Origin: an uncultured Clostridia bacterium
GTDB taxonomy: Bacteria > Bacillota > Clostridia > Oscillospirales > Ruminococcaceae
Assembly: GCA_947584825.1 (NCBI GenBank)
Contig: CANPWR010000031.1
Span: 1-13,552 of the forward strand
Reading direction: 5' to 3'
DNA length: 13,552 nucleotides
The notes beneath the pieces were generated by a model. It saw nothing but the letters and a program-made list of their open reading frames with translations. It was not told where the DNA came from and ran no database searches. Both the position numbers and the translations under genes were made by a program. Of the stretch, positions 6,375 through 12,229 are shown one piece after another (the first letter of the stretch is position 1; each line of letters begins with the position of its first letter).

Positions 6375-8648
6375 TTATTTTTCCAATACATTTTTTCTTG
6401 ACAGCTTTGCAGCCTTCACCAAGTTTTCAAGACTAGGAACTGTTTCCTCGTTACCTCTTGTTTTCAGTCCGCAGTCAGGATTTATCCAGAGCTTTTCCTT
6501 TGGTATCTTTAAAAGCATCTTTTCAACAGCAGAAACAATTTCGTCAACCGACGGAATTCTAGGTGAGTGAATGTCGTAAACTCCAGGACCTACCTGCGTT
6601 CTGAAATTATTTTCCTTAAGCGAATCAAGAATGGTAAGATCAGAACGTGATGCCTCAAATGTTATAACGTCAGCATCCATATTGTCAATATCCTTGATTA
6701 TGTCGGTAAATTCGCTGTAGCACATATGGGTGTGAATTTGAGTTTCAGCTTTAACACCGCTGTGAACAAGTCTGAATGCAGGAATTGCCCAGTCGAGATA
6801 ATCAGATTTCCAATCAGATTTTCTGAGTGGAAGCTTTTCTCTAAGAGCTGCCTCGTCAACCTGAATAATTTTGATCCCGTTAGCTTCCAGGTCAATAACC
6901 TCTTCACGAATTGCAAGAGCGATCTGATAAGCACACTCTTTAAGAGAAATATCCTCTCTCGGAAACGACCAGTTGAGAATGGTAACAGGTCCGGTAAGCA
7001 TACCCTTCATAGGCTTTTCTGTAAGGCTCTGAGCATATGCGGACCACTTTACTGTCATCGGCTTTGCCCTTGAAACATCTCCCCATACAATCGGCGGCTT
7101 TACACATCGTGTTCCGTATGACTGCACCCATGCTTTTGAGGTGAATATAAATCCGTCCAGACACTCTCCGAAATACTCTACCATATCGTTACGCTCAAAC
7201 TCTCCGTGAACAAGAACGTCTAGACCGATTTTCTCCTGAAGCGCTACACATTCTTTAATTTTCTGTTTATTGAAAGTCTCATATTCCTCTGCAGAGATTT
7301 CTCCCCTTCGGAATTTTGCACGGTTTTGTCTAACATCAGCTGTCTGAGGAAATGAGCCTATTGTAGTTGTCGGGAAAAGAGGAAGACTGAATACTGTCTT
7401 TTGAATCTTCTCACGCTCTGCAAATTCAGGAAGCCTTACGAAATCATTTTCGCTTAATGCAGCAGTTTTTTTCTGAACTTCTTTATTGTCACAATCCCTG
7501 TCTTCACTAAACAGTGCAGCATTTGTTTTATATTCTTCAGTCTGAGATGGATTTTCACTGCTAAATATCTTTTTTAGCTCATTCAGCTCTACCAGCTTTT
7601 CCTCAGCAAATGCAAGGTGCTTTGTAAAAGATTCATCGAGTTTTGTTTCACTCTTTAAAGTATACGGACTGTGCAGAAGTGAGCAGGATGTATTGATCAC
7701 AATTTCTCCGAAATGACTTTTCAACTTGTCGATAATGCCTGTTGTCTTTTCATAGTTGTTTTTCCATATATTCTTTCCGTTTACTACTCCTGCAAACAGA
7801 ACCTTATTGCCGTCAATTTTATCTGCAATATCAAGTGACATCTTTCCCTCTACAAAGTCAAGACCTACACCGTCGAAATCGAGAGAGCTGATTTCATCGC
7901 AGCAATCACGAACGTCACCGAAATATGTCTGGAGCAGGACCTTAGCGCTTCCCTTTTGCGACAGAATTTTCTCATAAAGTGAAACAAAAAGCACTTTGTC
8001 AGCATCGTTTAAATCTCTTACAAGATAAGGCTCGTCAAACTGAACCCACTCTGCACCCAGACTGTTGAACTTCTCAAGAATCTCACAATAAGCCTGAGCA
8101 ACACTGTCTGCAATATCATCTGCAGTTTTGTTTCCCGTAAATCGAGCAAGTTTTAAAAAAGTAAAAGCACCGATTATGTCAGGCTTTGTTTTTATACCGT
8201 TTTTATCTGCCTCGCAATACTCGTCAAACGGCTTTGTTCCACTCAATGAAATTTCTGTATCGTCCTCAATTTCAGGAACCATATAGTGATAGTTTGTGTT
8301 GAACCACTTTTTCATTGCAAGCGCCTTAACGTCACCCTTATCGCCCTGATAACCCTTTGCCATTGCAAAGTATGTATCAAGCTCTGACACTCCAAGCTCT
8401 CTGTAACGCTTTGGAACTGCATTTAACAGCACTGCCGTATCAAGAACATTATCGTAAAAAGAGAAGTCGTTTGATGAAATAAAATCTATTCCGTTTGACT
8501 TTTGAACCTCCCAATGAGATAACCTCAAAGCTTTTGCAGTTTCTAAAAGCTCATTCTCGGTTATTTCATTTCTGAAATACTTTTCCGAAGCAAATTTCAG
8601 TTCCCTGTCCTTACCTATTCTAGGATAGCCTATAACTGATGTTTTCAT
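6375..8648 (-). CDS. metE: Cobalamin-independent methionine synthase
   Basis: A 757-residue enzyme (E. coli MetE has 753) that transfers the methyl group of 5-methyltetrahydropteroyl-triglutamate to homocysteine, the last step of methionine synthesis. The two homologous barrels are visible: the N-terminal half starts SVIGYPRIGKDRELK, and the C-terminal half starts at about residue 425 with PTTTIGSFPQT. The zinc ligands that activate homocysteine are all present at the E. coli positions: H641 and C643 (IHTHMC), E665 and C726 (NPDC). WVQFDEPYL and VDEAALREKLPLR are further family blocks. ATG 8648 is preceded by AAGGAAAGGTG. It stands alone between a two-way terminator and its own promoter, with a MET-box upstream. 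I see no S-box, T-box or cobalamin riboswitch. Confidence 0.97.
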   Translation of the reverse strand: MKTSVIGYPRIGKDRELKFASEKYFRNEITENELLETAKALRLSHWEVQKSNGIDFISSNDFSFYDNVLDTAVLLNAVPKRYRELGVSELDTYFAMAKGYQGDKGDVKALAMKKWFNTNYHYMVPEIEDDTEISLSGTKPFDEYCEADKNGIKTKPDIIGAFTFLKLARFTGNKTADDIADSVAQAYCEILEKFNSLGAEWVQFDEPYLVRDLNDADKVLFVSLYEKILSQKGSAKVLLQTYFGDVRDCCDEISSLDFDGVGLDFVEGKMSLDIADKIDGNKVLFAGVVNGKNIWKNNYEKTTGIIDKLKSHFGEIVINTSCSLLHSPYTLKSETKLDESFTKHLAFAEEKLVELNELKKIFSSENPSQTEEYKTNAALFSEDRDCDNKEVQKKTAALSENDFVRLPEFAEREKIQKTVFSLPLFPTTTIGSFPQTADVRQNRAKFRRGEISAEEYETFNKQKIKECVALQEKIGLDVLVHGEFERNDMVEYFGECLDGFIFTSKAWVQSYGTRCVKPPIVWGDVSRAKPMTVKWSAYAQSLTEKPMKGMLTGPVTILNWSFPREDISLKECAYQIALAIREEVIDLEANGIKIIQVDEAALREKLPLRKSDWKSDYLDWAIPAFRLVHSGVKAETQIHTHMCYSEFTDIIKDIDNMDADVITFEASRSDLTILDSLKENNFRTQVGPGVYDIHSPRIPSVDEIVSAVEKMLLKIPKEKLWINPDCGLKTRGNEETVPSLENLVKAAKLSRKNVLEK

Positions 8649-8679
8649 ATAATTACACCTTTCCTTACTTGTTTTTTCT

Positions 8680-8708
8680 ATTATATCATTTTATAATGCC
8701 ATAGTGTA
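8680..8708 (-). promoter_or_regulatory. metE promoter, weak -35
   Basis: TATAAT (8685-8680, minus strand) is preceded by TGA, an extended -10 element. No good -35 box is present: GTTACA at 19 bases and TACACT at 17 are poor. A strong -10 with a weak -35 is typical of a promoter that needs an activator, and the MET-box centre is about 66 bases before the expected start near 8673. Confidence 0.65.
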
Positions 8709-8730
8709 ACACTTATTTTTTATGGTTATG

Positions 8731-8747
8731 TATAGTTTAAAACTATG
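8731..8747 (-). promoter_or_regulatory. MET-box-like palindrome, predicted MetR binding site
   Basis: TATAGTTT-A-AAACTATG is a 17-base palindrome (perfect 7-bp arms, one-base centre). It matches, at all but the last base, the published streptococcal MET-box TATAGTTTnAAACTATA bound by the LysR-type regulator MetR/MtaR. Its position near -66 relative to the inferred metE start is where LysR activators usually bind their recognition half. I saw no second full copy elsewhere in the window. Confidence 0.78.
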
Positions 8748-8760
8748 ATTTCTTATCCCA

Positions 8761-8792
8761 CAATAAAAGCCCGAAGCAATGCCCCGAGCCTT
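8761..8792 (-). terminator. Terminator of the rpsF-ssb-rpsR operon
   Basis: On the minus strand a 12-bp stem with several G-U pairs (8792-8781 with 8777-8766) and a three-base ATT loop is followed by TTTTATTG. It lies 18 bases after the rpsR stop and before the metE control region. Confidence 0.8.
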
Positions 8793-8810
8793 AGTCGATA
8801 ATTTAATTAC

Positions 8811-9047
8811 TTATTCAGCAGTATATGGGAGCAAAGCAACGTGGCGTGCTCTCTTAATAGCTGTAGTAAGTTCTCTTTGGTGATATGCACAAGTTCCCGT
8901 AACACGGCGAGGAAGAATCTTTGCTCTATCAGTCATGCACTTTCTTAACTTGGCAACATCTTTATAATCGATTTTCTCTGCTCTGTCAACACAGAACATA
9001 CAAACCTTTTTACGGCTTCTTTTAACTGGTTTGCCGGTTCTCTCCAT
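8811..9047 (-). CDS. rpsR: 30S ribosomal protein S18 (cysteine-rich form)
   Basis: A 78-residue S18 with the conserved YKDVAKLRKCMTDRAKILPRR-type core and the HQRELTTAIKRARHVALLPY end. S18 forms a heterodimer with S6 on the platform of the small subunit. Four cysteines (C16, C19, C37, C53) mark the C+ form thought to bind zinc, as L28 in this window does. AAAGGAGG is about eight bases before the ATG. It is third in the rpsF-ssb-rpsR operon, 55 bases after the ssb stop. Confidence 0.97.
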   Translation of the reverse strand: MERTGKPVKRSRKKVCMFCVDRAEKIDYKDVAKLRKCMTDRAKILPRRVTGTCAYHQRELTTAIKRARHVALLPYTAE

Positions 9048-9102
9048 AGTAATTTCCTCCTTTGACCTGATTTACTTCATTTTAAACATCTGACTATTCT
9101 AA

Positions 9103-9576
9103 TTAGAACGGAACTCCGTCGTCTGAAATAACGACCTCAAAGTCATCAATATCGCCTATAGCGATAGACTCGTTCATTGAAGCGTTATTGTCAACAGTGT
9201 TCTGAGTCTGAGCCGGCGTACTAAACGTAGAGCTTGTTGTATTACCGCCCTGCTGTTTAGGCTCTCCGGTAAATGATACGTTATCTACAACCACCTCGGT
9301 GACATAGTGCTTTACACCGTTTTTGTCATCGTAGGTTCTAGTCTGAAGACTTCCCTCAACAGCAATCATTCTGCCCTTTGCAAAATAATTATTGATGAAC
9401 TCTGCTCTTTGACGCCATGCAACACAACTGATGAAATCCGTCTGTCTTTCCTCACCTTGTCTCACATAACCTCTGTCAACAGCAATATTAAATGACAAAA
9501 CGCTTACGCCGCTTTGCGTCTGCTTAAGCTCTAGATCCTGAGTAATTCTTCCCATCAAAATAACTCTGTTCAACAT
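9103..9576 (-). CDS. ssb: Single-stranded DNA-binding protein
   Basis: A 157-residue SSB. The N-terminal OB fold (about 1-105) starts MLNRVILMGRI and contains FISCVAWRQRAEFINNYFAKG, which binds single-stranded DNA as a tetramer during replication, recombination and repair. A Gln/Asn/Ser/Thr-rich flexible linker follows, then the acidic tip DDGVPF, the docking peptide for partner proteins (DDIPF in E. coli; Gly-Val here is a mild variant). It lies between rpsF (24 bases upstream) and rpsR, the order usual in Firmicutes, with AAAGGAAG as ribosome binding site. Confidence 0.97.
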   Translation of the reverse strand: MLNRVILMGRITQDLELKQTQSGVSVLSFNIAVDRGYVRQGEERQTDFISCVAWRQRAEFINNYFAKGRMIAVEGSLQTRTYDDKNGVKHYVTEVVVDNVSFTGEPKQQGGNTTSSTFSTPAQTQNTVDNNASMNESIAIGDIDDFEVVISDDGVPF

Positions 9577-9600
9577 AACGCATCTTCCTTTCTGCCAGTT

Positions 9601-9891
9601 TTAGCTGACTGTAACTAAAAATCTCAGAACGCCGTCAGTAATCTTAAGTACACGCTCTAACTCTGCCGGAAAATTTGGCTTTGAAACAAAGTTCCACAGA
9701 ACGTAATAACCTTCATTTTCAAAATTGATAGGATAAGCAAGCTTTCTCTTGCCCCACTCATCAATTGAAATCTCCTCGGCATTTTGTGAAATCAGGTCAC
9801 CAAACTTTTGCGTAAGATTCTGAATCTCCTCTTCGCTGAGTTTTGTACTGAATACTACCATAGCCTCGTACTTTTCTGTAACCTTAGCCAT
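9601..9891 (-). CDS. rpsF: 30S ribosomal protein S6
   Basis: A 96-residue S6, the usual length, with YEAMVVFSTKLSEEEI at the start, IDEWGKRKLAYPI in the middle and the VLKITDGVLRFLVT end. It pairs with S18 in the platform of the 30S subunit. An AAAGGAGG site stands ten bases before the ATG. First gene of the operon; its leader holds a 9-bp hairpin that could be the S6:S18 feedback site known in other bacteria. Confidence 0.97.
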   Translation of the reverse strand: MAKVTEKYEAMVVFSTKLSEEEIQNLTQKFGDLISQNAEEISIDEWGKRKLAYPINFENEGYYVLWNFVSKPNFPAELERVLKITDGVLRFLVTVS

Positions 9892-9915
9892 TACTATTGC
9901 ACCTCCTTTTAGATT

Positions 9916-9941
9916 TCGCCTGCGCCTTTTAACGCAAGCAA
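9916..9941 (-). promoter_or_regulatory. Hairpin in the rpsF leader, possible S6:S18 autoregulatory site
   Basis: On the minus strand TTGCTTGCG (9941-9933) pairs with CGCAGGCGA (9924-9916), nine pairs including two G-U, around an eight-base purine-rich loop. It sits between the promoter and the ribosome binding site. In several phyla an S6:S18 complex binds a leader hairpin to repress this operon. I cannot match the exact consensus by eye, so the assignment is tentative. Confidence 0.4.
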
Positions 9942-9954
9942 GGATAACTAGTGA

Positions 9955-9983
9955 ATTATATCATAAATTTATTCATTTGTCAA
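9955..9983 (-). promoter_or_regulatory. Consensus sigma-A promoter of rpsF-ssb-rpsR
   Basis: TTGACA (9983-9978) and TATAAT (9960-9955) with a 17-base spacer, and TGA before the -10 box. The TGA stop codon of galU (9982-9980) is inside the -35 hexamer, so galU and this operon are packed without a terminator. Confidence 0.95.
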
Positions 9984-10861
9984 CTATTGATTTTATTTGC
10001 TAATCTTGTAATTAATTTTCCCAGATCTTCTTTTACCTCTGGGTGTTTTAACCCAACCTCTATAGAAGCTTCTAAAATTCCGAATTTGCTGCCCATGTCA
10101 TACCTGTTTCCTAGAAAGTCGATACCTATCATTCCCTTTTCACGGGCAAGTGTCGCCATAGCGTCTGTAAGCTGGTATTCACCGCCTCTGCCTTTTGGAG
10201 TAGATTCAAGTATGTTAAAAATCTCATACGGCAGAACACATCTTCCCAAAATAGAGAAATTGGAGAACTTGTCCTCAAGTCTTGGCTTTTCGATCATATC
10301 AGTTATTGAATAAACATTGTCCTTTATGTTTTCGCATTTCATTGAAGAATACTTCACTATATATTCGTCTGATACCTCTTTTATCGCTACAGTCCCCAAA
10401 TCGTATTTTTCATATGCCTCACAAACCTGCAGGCAACAGGGAATATCACCGATTATTACGTCATCGCCATATAAAACCGCAAACGATTCACCGTTTACAA
10501 AATCCTTTGCCAGATAAACAGCATGTCCTAATCCCATTGGCTTTTCCTGTATTACATATGAGATGTTAGCCATTCGAGATATTTTCTGAACCTCCATTAG
10601 TTTTTGTTCATACTTTTTTCCGCCGTTTTTCAAATGCCTTTCCAATCCTTCATTAGTGGAAAAATGCTTTTTTACTATGTCCTTATCAGGACTTAAAATA
10701 ATGCATATATCTGTTATACCGCTTTTTACAGCCTCTTCAACATTATACTGAATGGCAGGCTTGTCAACAATAGGCAAGAGTTCTTTGGGCATAGCCTTTG
10801 TTGCAGGCAAAACACGTGTTCCCCAGCCTCCGGCAGGAATTATTGCTTTTTTAACCTTCAT
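9980..10861 (-). CDS. galU: UTP--glucose-1-phosphate uridylyltransferase
   Basis: A 293-residue nucleotidyltransferase (B. subtilis GtaB has 292) that makes UDP-glucose from UTP and glucose-1-phosphate, feeding glycolipid anchors, wall glycans and capsules. The N-terminal nucleotide loop PAGGWGTRVLPATK, the KELLPIVDKPAIQY segment, EKPMGLGHAV, the YGDDVI metal site, EKPRLE and GNRYDMGSKFG are all present in family order. I prefer ATG 10861 (MKVKKAIIPAGG, the usual start) over ATG 10873, which lies in the stem of a hairpin. The Shine-Dalgarno AGGAGG (10895-10890) is 28 bases from ATG 10861, but only ten if the 18-base hairpin between them folds. The symbol galU is used; gtaB is the Bacillus name. 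UDP-glucose links it functionally to the LtaS-like gene. Confidence 0.95.
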   Translation of the reverse strand: MKVKKAIIPAGGWGTRVLPATKAMPKELLPIVDKPAIQYNVEEAVKSGITDICIILSPDKDIVKKHFSTNEGLERHLKNGGKKYEQKLMEVQKISRMANISYVIQEKPMGLGHAVYLAKDFVNGESFAVLYGDDVIIGDIPCCLQVCEAYEKYDLGTVAIKEVSDEYIVKYSSMKCENIKDNVYSITDMIEKPRLEDKFSNFSILGRCVLPYEIFNILESTPKGRGGEYQLTDAMATLAREKGMIGIDFLGNRYDMGSKFGILEASIEVGLKHPEVKEDLGKLITRLANKINS

Positions 10862-10895
10862 ATTTATGACCATACTCCGCAGGGAGTATCCTCCT
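10862..10895 (-). promoter_or_regulatory. galU Shine-Dalgarno with intervening hairpin
   Basis: On the minus strand AGGAGG (10895-10890) is directly followed by a perfect 7-bp hairpin ATACTCC-CTGC-GGAGTAT (10889-10872), then ten bases and ATG 10861. The CTCC of the left arm could instead pair with the upstream GGAG, so two mutually exclusive folds are possible. Confidence 0.55.
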
Positions 10896-10896
10896 G

Positions 10897-10916
10897 TTAG
10901 AATACTTTAGAATACT
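10897..10916. repeat. Tandem direct repeat of a 10-mer
   Basis: TTAGAATACT occurs twice in perfect tandem (10897-10906, 10907-10916) in the galU leader, just upstream of its Shine-Dalgarno and just downstream of the probable -10 box. On the transcript it reads AGTATTCTAA twice. It may be a regulator site or simple slippage. Confidence 0.7.
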
Positions 10917-10926
10917 TATAAATTGC

Positions 10927-10932
10927 ATTATA
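10927..10932 (-). promoter_or_regulatory. Probable galU -10 box
   Basis: A perfect TATAAT on the minus strand with no convincing -35 (GTTTGC at 16, AGTTTG at 17 bases). A TTGACA at 11032-11027 has only a poor -10 partner (TATCTA at 16 bases). The rest of 10933-11059 is A+T-rich, holds no gene and no clear terminator, so readthrough from the upstream zinc-finger gene is possible. Confidence 0.5.
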
Positions 10933-11059
10933 AGCAAATATACAAACAGCAAACTTGACATTTCTCCGTTAAGGGACCAGAATCAAACTGAAAAAATAAA
11001 TGAATAGATAAATGAAAAAAGTATCTTGTCAATTGCAGCCAGTATATTGCTTCTTTCCG

Positions 11060-12064
11060 CTAGCTAATAAGTATTGCTATTATTCTTATAATTAAATAAT
11101 ACGCTGCTATTGCAACTATTGTAATTCCAAATGACGTTCCGCCTTTTTTTGCAATAGTGTCACGTCTCTGAATGCTCGACTGTGCGACCTTGTCTATAGT
11201 GTTTATATCGTGTTTTGCCTTTTGAAAATACCAAAAGTTTGAAAACATTCCGCTGATAATGTACAAAGCCATTGAAACCAAAGCAATTCCTATCATGATA
11301 CCTGACCAAATCGGTGACTCAGATACTTTTTCTGCAAGCTGCACTGTTGTCATATCCGATGACATACCGAAATGTAAAAGCATACTCTGCATAAAAACAG
11401 AAATTACGATTCTGAAAGTCATAAAGAAAAATCCGTGTCCCAGCATTTTTCTGTAAAAATAGTAGTACTCAGGAAAAAGAAATGCGCTGAAATTAAATGA
11501 CCTTTTTATTTTTAGCTTGGAAAATCTCATAAATTGTGCAAGAAAATAAAACTTATTACTTCCTACATAATCGGCAATGTCCTTCGCCTTAACGCCGTCA
11601 ATATCAGTGTCGTCCTCAACAGACACAAAACCACCCGTAAAAGGATTAAAGGGTTGTCCTCCCTGGAACGGTCCTCCCTGACCGCCAAAACCTTGTCCCA
11701 TAGGTCCAAAATCAGAATAAGTGTTTTGGCTGTCCCCGTCGTTGAAATGCTGATTATCAGATCCAAAATTTAATGGAAGTCCGCACTGTGAACAAAAATT
11801 CTGTTCAGGAGCATTTTGATATCCGCATCTAGGACACACTAAATTATCTATCTCATCAGATTTTTCTGCTTGAATTTCCTCATCTGTCTTTTTCTGATTC
11901 CATGAAATTCCGCTTTCGTGAAGTTCGGTATTTATACATTCCCCGACCTGCTTGTAACAATCCCTATGATATGGTGTTCCGCAATCGGGACAGACAACTA
12001 TATCGTCAAGTTCTTCAAAATCCCTTCCACATACAATACATTTTGAGCCTTTATAATTCGCCAT
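11060..12064 (-). CDS. RING/PHD-like finger, zinc-ribbon and membrane protein (DUF2628-like)
   Basis: A 334-residue protein of unknown function with a modular plan. Residues 9-43 form a treble-clef RING/PHD-like finger: C9-x2-C12, C25-x2-C28, H33-x2-C36, C43. Residues 77-94 form a zinc ribbon, CPRC...CSQC. A Gly/Gln/Phe/Pro-rich flexible linker covers about 119-146. A DIDGVKAKDIADYVGSN block (about 154-170) follows, then the FNFSAFLFPEYYYFYRKM signature (190-207) seen in DUF2628-type membrane proteins, and hydrophobic helices at about 211-233, 252-275 and 312-333. The fingers are likely cytoplasmic. Similar proteins are frequent in Clostridia, but I know no assigned role; ubiquitin-ligase activity should not be assumed. 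ATG 12064 is the only usable start; its AAGGAGG is 25 bases away with a small hairpin between. Confidence 0.85.
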   Translation of the reverse strand: MANYKGSKCIVCGRDFEELDDIVVCPDCGTPYHRDCYKQVGECINTELHESGISWNQKKTDEEIQAEKSDEIDNLVCPRCGYQNAPEQNFCSQCGLPLNFGSDNQHFNDGDSQNTYSDFGPMGQGFGGQGGPFQGGQPFNPFTGGFVSVEDDTDIDGVKAKDIADYVGSNKFYFLAQFMRFSKLKIKRSFNFSAFLFPEYYYFYRKMLGHGFFFMTFRIVISVFMQSMLLHFGMSSDMTTVQLAEKVSESPIWSGIMIGIALVSMALYIISGMFSNFWYFQKAKHDINTIDKVAQSSIQRRDTIAKKGGTSFGITIVAIAAYYLIIRIIAILIS

Positions 12065-12096
12065 ACTTTTTTTGCCCTGTAAGAGCTTCCCTCCTT
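12065..12096 (-). promoter_or_regulatory. Distant Shine-Dalgarno with intervening hairpin (zinc-finger gene)
   Basis: AAGGAGG (12096-12090) is 25 bases before ATG 12064, too far for normal initiation. Between them GCTCT-TAC-AGGGC (12086-12074) can form a 5-bp hairpin, which would shorten the effective distance to about 12 bases. AGGG ten bases before the ATG is a weaker alternative site. No in-frame start codon exists closer to AAGGAGG. Confidence 0.45.
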
Positions 12097-12124
12097 AACT
12101 AAGAATAAACAATTAATTATAAGC

Positions 12125-12130
12125 ATTATA
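12125..12130 (-). promoter_or_regulatory. Probable -10 box of the zinc-finger gene
   Basis: A perfect TATAAT on the minus strand preceded by TGT (extended -10). The best hexamer at 17 bases is only TTTATT. It is back to back with the prfB promoter. Confidence 0.55.
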
Positions 12131-12170
12131 ACATATATATTTTTAAAAATAAAGTTATTTATTAAAATTC

Positions 12171-12199
12171 TTTACTTTTTATCCAAAATTAAGTATAAT
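12171..12199 (+). promoter_or_regulatory. prfB promoter
   Basis: TTTACT (12171-12176) and TATAAT (12194-12199) are exactly 17 bases apart. The expected start near 12206 leaves a short leader of about 24 bases with GGAG seven bases before the ATG. Confidence 0.75.
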
Positions 12200-12229
12200 A
12201 ATTATAATTATTTTATATTGGAGTTAAGT

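Noticed and set aside
6726..7073. Plus-strand frame of 115 codons inside metE
   Set aside because: It opposes conserved catalytic sequence of metE, has no ribosome binding site and resembles no protein I know.
8649..8760. Methionine riboswitch or T-box before metE
   Set aside because: The leader from the -10 box to the ATG is only about 25 bases, too short for an S-box, T-box or cobalamin element.
10282..10569. Plus-strand frames opposite galU
   Set aside because: Antisense shadows of a conserved gene, without start signals.
10955..10960. Plus-strand TTGACA that could be a promoter
   Set aside because: No -10 box at 16-18 bases and no rightward gene downstream.
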